The position numbers and the translations under genes are program-made. Shown piece by piece: positions 44,024 through 54,273 of a stretch of DNA of 64,000 nt. The notes beneath the pieces are model-generated. The model was not told where the DNA came from. It saw only the letters and a program-made list of their open reading frames with translations, and did not search any database. Numbering within the stretch: the stretch's first letter is position 1; each line of letters starts with the position of its first letter. This stretch comes from Rhipicephalus microplus (lineage: Eukaryota > Arthropoda > Arachnida > Ixodida > Ixodidae), in the NCBI RefSeq assembly GCF_043290135.1, contig NC_134701.1, positions 65,231,502-65,295,501 of the forward strand. Direction: 5' to 3'.

Positions 44024-44445
44024 ATGTCCACGGACGACAATCAGCAGGCAGCCGCCTTGGCGCCAACTACTGAACCTCCTGTCTGTCTCTGCTCCTTTCG
44101 GCAACGCGATCCGCCTACCTTCAGTGGAGTCGATGACAAAGACGTGGAAGACTGGCTCGACGAATACGATCGTGTGAGTAAGCATAACAAGCGGGACGAT
44201 GCGCAAAAGCTTAATGTCGTCCCATTTTATTTGACCGACGTCGCCAGTCTGTGGCACCGTAATCACGAGAGAGACCTCCCCATCTGGTCGGCCTTCCGAA
44301 CGGCGTTTGCGGACTTGTTTGGCCATCCAGCGCTTCGCAAACTACGGGCCGAACAGCGCTTGCGTACTAGGGCTCAGCAGAATGGTGAGAATTACACCAG
44401 TTATATCGAAGATGTGGTTCACCTTTGCCGGTGTGTTCACGGCAA
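44024..44445 (+). pseudogene. Element E Gag N-terminal part
   Basis: Starts MSTDDNQQAAALAP, with FRQRDPPTFSGVDDKDVEDW and LDEYDRVSKHNKRDD, then VPFYLTDVASLWHRNHE and YTSYIEDVVHLCR. This is the conserved capsid start of tick gypsy Gag and is close to the one in element D. Beyond about 44445 the frame enters repeat sequence, so the last residues are foreign. Confidence 0.85.
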
Positions 44446-44530
44446 AGGTCAAGGTGCTAATTTCACGTGCTACGTGACGCCAAACATGCGCATAAAAGAG
44501 TGGTTCACACTCGTCGCTCGGCTTATAGAT
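44446..44530 (+). repeat. Fragment of the 42.8-43.6 kb repeat, opposite orientation
   Basis: TTTCACGTGCTACGTGACGC, then CGCTCACTGTCAATCC, are the complement of conserved parts of the tandem repeat units upstream. It truncates gag of element E. Confidence 0.65.
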
Positions 44531-45395
44531 GGCGCTCACTGTCAATCCTACTTCTAAATTCTATAAAAACCTTGGCGTGATTTTCAAAACTAACCTCTCC
44601 TTGTCTAAACATATCAATTCAGTCTGCACCAAATCTCTTAAAAAACTAGGCTACCTAAGACGTACCCTCAGAACTTCCCCATATAAGACTAAATTACTAA
44701 TGTACAAAACACTAATTCGTCCAGTTCTTGATTATGCCTCTATCGTTTGATGTCCGTACAAAAAAAGAGAAATAAAACAAATTGAATCTGTGCAAAAAAA
44801 AAGCAATCCGTTTCATTTGTTGACGCTATGACCACCATTTTTCGCCTACATCCGCCATTACCACTTTAAATCTAACCTCACTCTCTACTCGACGAGATAT
44901 CGAGTCGCTCAAATTCTTGCATGCCATCGTTCACTCAGTTAACCGTCTCTCCGATAACAGCTATCTTACGTATGCTATGCCAACCATTACTCGAAATAAT
45001 CATGCCCTAAACCTCGCCCCTTTTCACGCACACACCAATCTATTCAAATTTAGCTTTTTTTATAGAACCATAGAACAATGGAATTTACTGCCGGGTGAGA
45101 ATAGGAGTGCACCAATAAATCAATTCCTGCCTTCTCGTAGAAGTCGTATCTAACCAATAGTTCCTTGCTTTGTTCTATTAATATGTACGCCCCGCAGTGC
45201 CCATTCATTGGATATTTATTTTTGTACTGAATGGAATTGCCATGTATATTGTATTTTGCTCGTGTGTTATTTTGTAGTGTGTTCCCGGAAGTGGTACTTT
45301 TGTAATTCTCTGCTGTGTTTTTTTTCACCCACTCCTGCCATAGCCCTTAATGGGCTGCAGTATGTGAATAAAAATAATAAAAAAATAAATTCGCA
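44531..45395 (+). pseudogene. LINE 3' fragment: RT thumb and C-terminus
   Basis: The translation reads FYKNLGVIFKTNLSLSKHIN, KKLGYLRRTLRTSPYKTKLL, YKTLIRPVLDYASIV, then after stops IESLKFLHAIVHSVNRLSD, NNHALNLAPFHAHTNLFKF and EQWNLLPGE. This is the C-terminal half of a jockey/CR1-like LINE RT; the active site is missing (5' truncation). A 3' UTR of about 230 bases ends in AATAAAAATAATAAAAAAAT. Two or more stops are present. Confidence 0.8.
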
Positions 45396-45402
45396 TATGA
45401 AC

Positions 45403-45560
45403 CCAAAAAAGTGGATGGAGGGAAGGCCGCTGTTGTAGCTCAGTGGTTACAGCATCGAACGCGTTACTCGAAGGTCGTAGGTTCGATTCCTGCTCACGGC
45501 TGGTTATTTTTTCATCCACTTTTTTATCTTTCTTTCTTATTATTTACATTCCATTGGTTT
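45403..45560 (+). repeat. tRNA-derived SINE with flanking inverted repeats
   Basis: A tRNA-like head at 45429-45501: A box TAGCTCAGTGGTTA, B box GGTTCGATTCC. Acceptor arms GCTGTTG and TCACGGC pair at 6 of 7 positions and the T stem is intact. The D stem has one mismatch and the anticodon loop lacks T33, so it is not a working tRNA gene. AAAAAAGTGGATG (45406-45418) and CATCCACTTTTTT (45512-45524) flank it as perfect inverted repeats. Confidence 0.75.
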
Positions 45561-45602
45561 TCGTAACTTCCCCTGTACATTCCTTGGCATTAGTGTCAAG
45601 TG

Positions 45603-45606
<4 letters not shown>

Positions 45607-45693
<87 letters not shown>
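45607..45693. repeat. (TA)n microsatellite at 5' end of element F
   Basis: About 43 TA units. The flanks CAAGTGAAAT (left) and ATTTCACTTG (right, partly LTR) are inverted repeats, making the tract part of a longer palindrome. Confidence 0.97.
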
Positions 45694-45696
<3 letters not shown>

Positions 45697-45882
45697 CACT
45701 TGGCCGCTAGTTACGGCGAGCGCAAGCCATGGCTGCCCGCGGAAATGGACGACGATGCTTTGGGACAAGACGTGCTCTGGCTAGTTGCTATTGATTATTG
45801 AAGCAACCATCTTGCCAGTTTTCGGTGCGACTCCCCGCCGGCTCAATTCTTCCAAGCTGAAGACCTTTTGTAGCACGTGACA
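45694..45882 (+). repeat. Element F 5' LTR
   Basis: Shares CTTGGCCGCTAGTTACGGCG and ends TTTTGTAGCACGTGACA like the 3' copy. The expected first bases TG read TT here. Small indels near 45735-45765 make it 13 bases longer than the 3' LTR. Confidence 0.88.
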
Positions 45883-45884
45883 AC

Positions 45885-45902
45885 TGGTGGAGGTGCTGGG
45901 TA
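45885..45902 (+). promoter_or_regulatory. Element F primer-binding site
   Basis: TGGTGGAGGTGCTGGGTA follows the LTR after two bases. Shared with elements D and E. Confidence 0.75.
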
Positions 45903-46017
45903 ACCTCGAGACGACGTTCCAACTGTCTCCAGGTAGCCCTGTACTTGCAGTGACACCTGTTCACTGCTTAAGCCAAGACCTCGAGGACTACCTCCTGAGC
46001 GTGGACCTCTTCCCGAA

Positions 46018-47289
46018 ATGACGTCTGTCACACCCCCGAGTGCTAGGGAAGGCGCTACAGCCTCCAACATGCAGGAAAGCGCTGAAGCCACGCCTCATAC
46101 GACGTGCAAGCCACGTGTGCCGAAGATGCTCCACGGTTCCGTCTTGAAAGATGTCGAAGACTGGCTGGCTCAGTTTGAACGGGTCTCGGATTACAATAGT
46201 TGGACCGACTTCAACAAGATGAAAAACGTGTATTTCAGCTTGGAGGACGGCACTCGTACTTGGTACGAAAACCGTGATCTTTTGCCCTCGTGAAGCGTCT
46301 TTCGTCGATACTTGCTAGCAAGTTGGGCCAATCCCGATCACCGTGAACGAGCCGAGCAAGCGATTCAGTCGCGCCTCCAAATGCCGAATGAAAGTGTCAC
46401 GACGTACGTCGCGGACATGATGAGCCGCTTTCGTCGAGCTGACCCCGACATGGCAGAAGAAAAGAAGGTCCGTCATTTAATGCAAGGAGTGAAGGAGCAG
46501 CTTTTTGCAGGCCTCGTTCGCTGTCCTCCAAAGACCGTGGCGGAATTTTCGACCGAAGCCACAACCATGGAGCAAGTGCTGCAGCAGCGCTCTACTGCGT
46601 ACGATCGGCAAGAGAGTGCCGCTTCGTCAATAGGTCAGATAGGAGGTGTGGCAAGCAACATCAACATCGAGTCTCTCTGCGACCTCATTCGAACGGTGGT
46701 GCGCGGCGACTTACAAACAATTCAGTGCCAGTCCCAACCTACTGCAGGGTCTATTTGCAGCCTTGTCAGAAACGAAGTACGACAGGCTCTCCAAGTGCGT
46801 CTTCAAGCTATTTCCCGCCTGTCCCGACGGAGCCACATCGTGCACCATTTGCAGAAGTTGTCAGCCGAGACATTCCTGCTTCACGGCGCTTCGTTAATCC
46901 TATGCTTCAGGATGCACTTCCTTCACTGCAGCCAATTCAGCACTAATAAATTCGACAGCAACTCCTCAGAAAATCTGACGTATGGCGCACACCGGACAGA
47001 CGACCACTGTGTTATCACTGTGGTGAAGCTGAACATGTGTACCGGGAATGTTCATATCGTCGCCTCGGACTACAGGGTTTTGCCGTCGACGCACCATCAA
47101 CGAGATTCGGTGAAAAATCGAGAGCTATTGAAGATTATCTCTCACAGCAGCGCATGCTACTGTGGCGGAAGTCACGGTCCCCATCCTCAAGGCGATCTTT
47201 ACCCAATTTTCGCAGCCTCCCAGGGGCGGCGCCAGCGCACTCGCCAAACCTTAGGCTGGAATACTAACGACAGCGACCTTCGAGAGTGA
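46018..47289 (+). pseudogene. Element F Gag
   Basis: The capsid starts MTSVTPPSAREG and includes LKDVEDWLAQFERVSDYNSW and FSLEDGTRTWYENR. A stop at 46291 is followed by the 46312 frame with NESVTTYVADMMSRFRRADP and MAEEKKVRHLMQGVKEQLF. A frameshift near 46790 leads to the zinc knuckle CYHCGEAEHVYREC near 47010-47050 in another frame, then an Arg/Ser-rich tail. Function as for other Gags; broken here. Confidence 0.85.
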
Positions 47290-47389
47290 GGCCGCTGACA
47301 CTCGACGCAAGCAAGGCACCCCACCGACACAAGCACGGACACGGAGCGATTCCCCGACGACAGCGACGAAAGCCAGAAGCAGATTTTCT

Positions 47390-48080
47390 TTGAATATACA
47401 TGTGGTAGTCTACGGTCTCCACGACGTTAGTGCTTTATTGGACACAGGTGCGGACTACTCGATCATAAGCGGGAAACTAGCAGCGCACACAAATAAAGTT
47501 GTTACGCCTAGGCACGAAGCAAAAATTCGTACTGCCGGTGGGCACGTAGTCACCCCAATCGGCATGTGCACTATCACAGTGAGCATTCGGGGACGTGCGT
47601 TTCTTGCCAGCTGCCTCGTACTTCGTGACTGTTCCTGAGACCTAATCCTGGGAGTCGACTTTTTGCGGAAGCACGGCGCTATTATCAATTTTCGAGAGCG
47701 CACCCTGACGTTTTCGACAGCTGGATCTTCCGACAAGTCTGATGACATTCGTGACAGCACGCCTCGCGTTTCTGCTAACAGCATCACGTTGCCTCCGCGC
47801 TCAAGCATCCTAGTTGATGTGGTGTCTGACAAGTTACGGGATGGTGAGGTTGTCGCCGAAGGCAACTTGACGCTTTTTTTCGCGCTAGGTGTCTGTGCCG
47901 CATGCAGCCTCGTCGCGCTTTATGACGGACACTCTGCCCTACTTGTGACTGATTTCAGTAACGAGACTGGCACCTGTTTCATGACACCACCATCACTTTC
48001 GCCTACCCTATACAAGACGTTTCTGAATGCTTCGCATCTACATCAGCCGACGACGGACTTCAACCGACACCAAGTGACAT
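47390..48080 (+). pseudogene. Element F protease region
   Basis: The active site is VSALLDTGADYSII. The flap region is AGGHVVTPIGMCTITV, and DLILGVDFLRKHGAIINF is the second motif, separated from the first part by a stop at about 47638. The spacer continues in the 47663-48082 frame (LPPRSSILVDVVS). Confidence 0.82.
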
Positions 48081-49500
48081 GACCTCACTACTTGCAAAAG
48101 GTGATGTGAACTCGACCCTTTTGGAACAACAACAGACTGAGCTACGTGAACTGATATATCAACTTAAAGAGTGCTTCGCGTCCACCTCAAAGGTTCGTCA
48201 GACACCGTTAACCAAACACCGAATAATTACCTATAACGATGCCTAGTCCATAAAACAACACCCTTACCGCGTTTCGGCAAAGGAACCTGACATGATAAAT
48301 GCTCAAGTCGAAGAGATGTTGCAAAATGACATTATCCAACTTTGGAAGAGTACTTGGTCATCTCCAGTCGCGCTCGTGAAAAAAAAAGATTGATCACTGC
48401 ACTTCTGTGTAGGCTACAGGAAGCTTAACAGCGTGACAAAAAAGACGTCTATCTGCTGCCCCGCATTGATGATTCCTTCGAAAGACTGCGGCAGGCCAAG
48501 TATTTTTCATCGAGAGACTTGAAAAGTGGCTACTGTCAGATCGAAGTTGATGAACGAGATCATGAAAAAACCGCCTTCGTTAGACCGGGTAGCCTATATG
48601 AATTCAAAGTGCGTCCATTCGGTCCATGTTCTGCACCTGGGACAATCAAGAGAATGATGGACACTGCTCTTACCGGTCTAAAGTGGCACATGTGCCTAGT
48701 TTACCTGGATGATGTCGTGTTTTCTGCCACCTTTGAGGAGTACCTGAAGAGTCTGCAGAATGTGCTGGAAGCGCTCTGCTCTGCTAACCTGACATTAAAG
48801 CAAGCGAAGTGCCACTTCAGTTACAAGGAACTTAAATTTCTCGGCCGTGTTGTCGGTGCGGATGGTATTCGACCAGATCATGACAAAAGTACCGCCGTGG
48901 CCTCGTTTTCTGTTCCACGTGATAAGAAGGCAGTACGTCGCTTTCCAGGGCTCTGCGCGTATTATCACCGCTTTATAGCCAATTTTTCGAGGACTGCCAA
49001 ACGGCTCACTCGACTCTCTCGTGAAGATGTTCCATTCGTCTGGGATGAAGAACACGACGCAGTTTTCTCTGAACTACGGGAGCCTTTGCAGACACAACCA
49101 GCCCCTGCTCACTTTGATCAAGACGCTAATAATGCAATGCATACTGACGCAAGCAACGTGGGTCTTGGTGCTGTCCTCGTACAACAAGAGGGCACACAGC
49201 GAGTGATAGCGTACGCTAGCCGCACTCTTTGCCCTGCCGAGGTCAAGTACTCCACGTAAGAGAAAGAGTGCCTCGCTGTTGTATGGGCCACGATAAAATT
49301 TAGGCCTTACCTTTACGGACGCCTCTTCAAGGTAGTGACCGACAATCATTCGTTGTGCTGGTTAGCCAACCTACGGCACCCGTGTGGCCGACTGGCGCGA
49401 TGGAGTCTTCGTCTGCACAAAAACGATTTCACGATCGCTTACAACTCGGGCCGCAAGCACGAAGATGCAGATTCATTATACCGTGCACCTGTCAAAGTTT
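48081..49500 (+). pseudogene. Element F reverse transcriptase and RNase H
   Basis: The RT N-terminal part (48120-48500) has HPYRVSAKE and SPVALVKKKD, with stops and a one-base loss. The long frame 48519-49259 holds KSGYCQIEVDERDHEKTAF, MCLVYLDDVVF (YLDD active site), LGRVVGADGIRPD and RRFPGLCAYYHRF. RNase H follows in the same frame with NAMHTDASNVGLGAVLVQQ and VIAYASRTL, and after a stop at 49257 with KVVTDNHSLCWL and IAYNSGRKHEDADSL. Confidence 0.87.
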
Positions 49501-49989
49501 GCGGCCACGACACTGAGAATGACGGTGGTTTTGTTGGGGCCCTTACTACAACAGATATGATTACACGACAGCGCGCGGATGATAAAATTCGCGCAGTTAT
49601 CGAAAACCTTGAAGGACGCAACTCTTCCATACCTCGATGTGTTTTTCGAAGTCTGTCGTCGTTCTGTCTGCGAGACAGAGTCCTGTATAAGAAAAACTCC
49701 AACGGCAATGAGAAACGTATCTTCTAGTTTTGACAACTGACTTGCGTAACGACATATTTCTTGCCTGCCACAATGAGCCCACATCTGGTCACATAGGTTC
49801 CTCTCGAACTCTTGCTCGAGTTCAACAAGCATACTACTGGCCTAAGCTTTCTGCATCGGATAAGCGATAGGTGAAAAGCTGCCGGGAATGTCAACGCCAC
49901 AAATCCCCACCACTGAAGACCGCGGGGCTTCTTCAACCAATAGAACCACCCAGAGTGCCATTTGATCAAGTAGGAATGGATTTGTGGGG
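49501..49989 (+). pseudogene. Element F integrase, N-terminal part
   Basis: The zinc-binding domain reads CHNEPTSGHIGSSRT and YYWPKL, then CRECQRHK. The core starts VPFDQVGMDLWG, whose Asp is the first catalytic residue, and is cut at 49990 by the LTR of element G. There is a stop near 49725 and another at 49869. Confidence 0.85.
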
Positions 49990-50655
49990 TGTTGTGAACG
50001 GGATTGCAGGCGCCGGAGGTCCGGGATGAAGTTGTCGAGGCAGGAGGAAGAGAGACCTGAAAAGGGTTTATTTACATTATATACAAGGTGAGCTACCGTA
50101 CAAGACGACCTCTTTCTTACATGGCGATCTTTCGAATCTGGCGTTCCTCTACATGACGCTCCCTCGAATGAGCCGGGTAGCTTATTATAAAGGGTATGTG
50201 ATCCCCAGATGTCTAGATCAGGGAACACGTGCAAATGCTGTCCAATCACAGATCACACACAACTGCCGAGAGAGACGAGCACGCACGGCCCACGTGAACG
50301 TCCAATATTGAGCCGTGATCACTGCAATCCAAGGTGGTGCCAGCGGGGCTCCTCCTCGTCGTGTGTGTGCCACTAGTTGAGGGGTCCAAGCTCATGACAG
50401 CATACAACAAAGGGTCCGCCGAACTGCTCTCTTAATTGGCGAGGTGATTTGCGGCGGCCACCACAGTCTCTTCCAAAGATTATGCTGTAGTTGTTCTCCC
50501 CTTTCGAACGGCTTTCAGCGTCGTGGCGACGCGACGTCTCGCCTTCCGGCTAGGAGGGACAATGCCTGGTGGTCATAGGCAGCTGGCTGATCGGCTACTT
50601 GTTTGAAGATCTAAAGAGCGCCACTCCCTCGTCAGCTCGGGCGCCAGTCACAACA
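49990..50655 (-). repeat. Element G 3' LTR (666 bases)
   Basis: Matches the right LTR except that the latter has about 410 additional bases. It contains TTATTATAAAGGG near 50180. Confidence 0.88.
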
Positions 50656-51946
50656 GCTCGTCTGCGGCGGGAGATTCGACCTTAGGGTGACCAGCTCCAC
50701 AGGTTGCCCGAAGTGTCGTAGTGGGTTTACGTCTTCCAGATCACTGCCGATGACGCCCAGCCAAAGGCTTTTTCCCGCTCGTTCCTTGTGGCTATCTTCG
50801 GGGACAAGCATTCATACACACCACCACAGGCACTGGAGAGCGCCTTGCCCGTACTGAGGCACATCGAGCCCAAAAAATGTTTAAAGCACCCTTCCGTAAG
50901 TATTATCACCAAACACATAGCAGCAACTGGAACGTCTCTCAGAGCTTTCACCATAGCTCCCAATGACAATTCGAGAATAATTTCCCCATTAACTGCTTTC
51001 AAATAAACTAACAGTCAAATGTTTCAATTAAACTAACTAAGCGATGCATTCCCCGTGGCATACCTGTGTGCTAGCCTGAGTAATCCACTGTAGCCTACCA
51101 GGCCTCATACACATAATATAGAGCCTTTTGCCTCACACTATCCTTTAGTTCTCAAACTTTTTTGTGCCGCCAAAGCTAGTCGTCAGTTCCCCAAGAGCCG
51201 ACGAAAAGACAATTGTCATGCTGCACCTGCGTCTGGAACATCCACATCTGCTAATGCACGCTACAGTGCCCCTGCCTGGACAAACTACTACTTGACTTTC
51301 GCTTGCAGCTACTACTCTCACAAAGTATACACATAAACTCATGAAGTAGCTTCTATTATTTCCACACCGGACACATGCGAACAAAACATTTAAATAACAA
51401 AATAAACGGCCGCATGAACCCTGAAAAAATTCGCCAGGAATACCTTTGCGTCCCTTCGCTACGTCGTACATAGTATATAACGTCGTCCCTGCTCACTTAC
51501 ACGCATCTACAATGACACAGGCTCCTATGCGTGTCCTTTAGATAATTGCACAACGCTTACGTTAGAAAAACGTACCATGCCCAAAGGAATGAACGAAATT
51601 GAACACGGGTTACCTAAACACTATTTAGTAGCCGACATACTTAAAGAATACAATTTAAAACTCAAACAAACCTGAATCATCAAATGCAAACTTCAAAACA
51701 AAATGAACTTGCTAGTGAACATCGTAAAAAGCCTACGGCTGTCTACTTCCTTTTCAGACGAACACGCGGTGTCGTGTCCTGTGGGGCTTTCTTGGCGAAC
51801 GGGAAATGGAACAATGATGAAACCTATTCGCTTTGCCTCAGACCCCCGCAAAGCTCCTCGCTGGCAACCAGTGCTCCTACTGTCACCCAGGTATTATTAG
51901 CGAGCCGCGGAGCTCACACTACCGCGGCCCATCAAACATGCTGTCG
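50656..51946. other. Element G internal region without recognised coding
   Basis: Small frames only (50727-51002 minus; 51145-51471 minus) with no pol motifs. By position it should be the 3' non-coding or pol-deleted region. Confidence 0.45.
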
Positions 51947-52487
51947 TTAGAGCGACGAAAGGCTGACTGTCCCCTTCCTTTCGTTTGCCTTTTTACCGAA
52001 CATATTTTTTCTTTTTTGCTTTGTCCGGCGGCTCGGACACATACAAACCAACTCCGGCGCCGACGACAAACGCCAAACTCGGTAAACTGGCCTCGAACGT
52101 TTTCCGAATTTCATCAAGCGGCCTGTGCTCTTTGTCGTAGCTTTTGCTTTACGATGCCGCTTCCGTCTACGTTTCTTCTCAGGGTCATTTCTGAGCCTCT
52201 CGCTCACATCATCTGTACACTCTGCTTGTCCGAAGCTGGTGTTCTTGTTTAGCGGATCGAAATCTGCCCGGACGTTGCATGCCACATTCACCGTCGGGAC
52301 AGCCTCACTGTGTGTGTGCCAGATGTTCTAGAGCTATCTTATTTGTTACGCTTGATTTACCCTGGCACCGCACCATGTTGTACTTATTGTGGCCTTCGTC
52401 GGCCTCTTCTCGTAGCGTAGCAACATTCGCAGTTGTCAAACTCAGTTCATTCTGGAATCTGCCGTTACCCTCATAGGTGCTGGACAC
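51947..52487 (-). pseudogene. Basic ORFs of element G, possibly Gag C-terminal
   Basis: The frame 52291-51947 (114 codons) is Lys/Arg-rich (EKKRRRKRHRKAKATTKS). A preceding frame (52487-52305) contains RFQNELSLTTANVATL. They resemble the basic modules of the gag region at 54.3-55.0 kb in composition. No zinc knuckle or enzyme motif. Confidence 0.4.
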
Positions 52488-52682
52488 TTCTCTACGGCTT
52501 CGATCTCAACTGCAACGTAGTCACTATTCCACTATAGTTGTAAACAATTATGATATATACCTACACATGACACGGAACGGAAATGCTATACACTCATTTC
52601 CGTCAGCTGCCGTCACCTTATTTTGAAGGAGCTCATCTCTTAAAACACCTGCAACTTGCTCTAATGCGTATCTATACCCTTC

Positions 52683-52684
<2 letters not shown>

Positions 52685-52733
<49 letters not shown>
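52685..52733. repeat. (TA)n microsatellite
   Basis: About 24 TA units at the 3' terminus of the PLE in element G. Confidence 0.97.
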
Positions 52734-52738
<5 letters not shown>

Positions 52739-52802
52739 GAATAACTTCGGTTGCCGCAAGGTTATAAATATGAAAGTAGATGCGCTTTCACATAACAACT
52801 GT

Positions 52803-52853
52803 TTATTGTGCCGACGTTTCGACAGGAACCCTGTCTTTTTCAAGGCATAATAC
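52803..52853 (-). ncRNA. Hammerhead-like motif, decayed catalytic box
   Basis: On minus, stem I pairs TATTATGCC with GGCACAATA at 8 of 9 positions, stem II is GACAGG/CCTGTC with a GTT loop, and GAAACGTC gives the conserved GAAA and palindromic stem III. The CTGATGA box reads TTGAAAA, so the catalytic bases are lost. Its position near the 3' end and sense orientation match the intact one in the larger PLE. Confidence 0.6.
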
Positions 52854-53275
52854 TATTTACACATGTTCCGTGCCTTTTTATATCCTGTCGAGACAGGAGG
52901 GGAGGGGTCAATTGAGAAAGAGAGAGAGAAAAAAAAAGAAACAGCGAAATCGGAGCACAAACATTGAATAAAATATAGAAAATCTAGGAGAAGAAGCAAG
53001 ACCGACACGGCGTAATTAGAAAGGGGCAGCATTTCAACAGAGTAGGGCAGAGGTAGATGAGGAATGTCATCCGCATCCACACTTCCCCAAGTGGGCAGGG
53101 AGCCGCCGTTTTTGTATTTCACCTTTCCGTGTAGTCCGCTGGCGGCTCGTTCCTCTTTGAAGTGTATGACAAGTTAATGGGGAGGGCTTAAGCGCTTTAA
53201 GTGCATGCTGGTGGCGTCGGGAGGAGCGAAAAAGCCGGTGAATGAGGCACCGCCATCGATATTCATTATATGCAT

Positions 53276-53560
53276 TGGCTCCTTGTCAGTGAAGGAACAG
53301 AATGTGCCTTAAAAATTGAAGAAAAAAAACCATAAGGGGGGGGGGGGAGGGGGGAGACTGTAGGACGTCCGAGACAGTCACCACACAGTTGCGGCTCACT
53401 GGGAAGACATGCGCGCATGCACGAAAAAGTTAACGAAACCACCTAGCTGTTAGCTCCTTGTCAGTGAAAGAACAGAATGTGCGTTTCAACTTAAAGAAGA
53501 GAAAAAAAAAGAAGGGGGGGGGGGACAATACGACATCCGGGACCACTTATCTGTGCGTTC
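53276..53560. repeat. Direct repeat with poly-G tracts
   Basis: GCTCCTTGTCAGTGAA.GAAC and AGAATGTGC, then a run of A, then a long G run, occur at about 53276 and again at about 53453. Both copies continue into GACATCCGGGAC-like sequence. They lie in the 3' non-coding region of the PLE. Confidence 0.75.
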
Positions 53561-53660
53561 CGGCTGTGCTTGATGAGGCAAATCATTTCTATGTTGTCAG
53601 ATGCATAGGCCAAAAGCTTTGTTAGCGGGTAATATTATTGTCGTAATGAAACCGGACTGA

Positions 53661-54185
53661 TTAGAGAGAAGCGTTTGCGTCTTTTAGTTGTCGTAACGCA
53701 GACAGAGTGCCTGGGTGTTCATTTATTCCGTATTTTATTGTGTTAAATTTGTAGATAAAATAAGATTCCCGTTGTTCCCGTTCTATGATTGTTCGAAAGT
53801 TGTTTTCTAGTAGTGTAACCCTGATGTCATCAAAGCTGTGGTCTTTTAATGTGCAGTGTTTTGAAAGTGGAAGGCCTGGCAGAGATCGTACATGTGCCCG
53901 ATGGTTGTTGAATCTAATTCTAAACGGAGTGTCTGTCTGGCCCACGTATTGCTTGTTACATACCCCACATTCCAGGAGGTATATGACGTTGTCTGAGTCA
54001 CAGTCTAGTGCACCTCTTATCCTGTGCTTAAAATCCGAGTGGGTGCTTTTCGCCACTGTCGTTGTCTGCATGTGTTTGCATACCCTGCATCTGCTTTTTC
54101 CGCAAGGGTGACACCCAATTTGAGGTTTCACACCTATCTTTGAATTTATTAAATGATCCTTTATCTTTTTCGGCCTTCTGTACAC
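53661..54185 (-). pseudogene. PLE GIY-YIG endonuclease fragment
   Basis: 174 codons. A Cys-rich linker CHPCGKSRCRVC is followed by the nuclease VIYLLECGVCNKQYVGQTD, FRIRFNNHRAHV and ENNFRTIIEREQRESYFIY. It is clearly related to the C-terminal part of the protein at 40342-42105 (both have TPFRIRFNNHRAH and EREQRESY). The RT part is missing due to 5' truncation. Confidence 0.87.
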
Positions 54186-54273
54186 AACGCAAGGAGTTAT
54201 ATACAGTTGTATAAGTTGTTGTATACAGAAGGCCGAAATATATAAAGGATCATTTAATAAATTTAATAAAGGA

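Larger units (their letters stand above)
52734..54262 (-). mobile_element. Penelope-like element fragment with fold-back 5' end
   Basis: The minus strand has the PLE endonuclease frame (54185-53661), a long 3' non-coding region, a decayed hammerhead near the 3' end, and (TA)n at the terminus. At the 5' side, 54143-54186 is repeated inverted at 54214-54262 with a short spacer. RT is missing. It interrupts element G. Confidence 0.8.

Noticed and set aside
45429..45501. Functional tRNA gene
   Set aside because: A and B boxes and most of the acceptor stem are present, but the D stem has a mismatch and the anticodon loop lacks the conserved T33. The flanks are those of a dispersed SINE.
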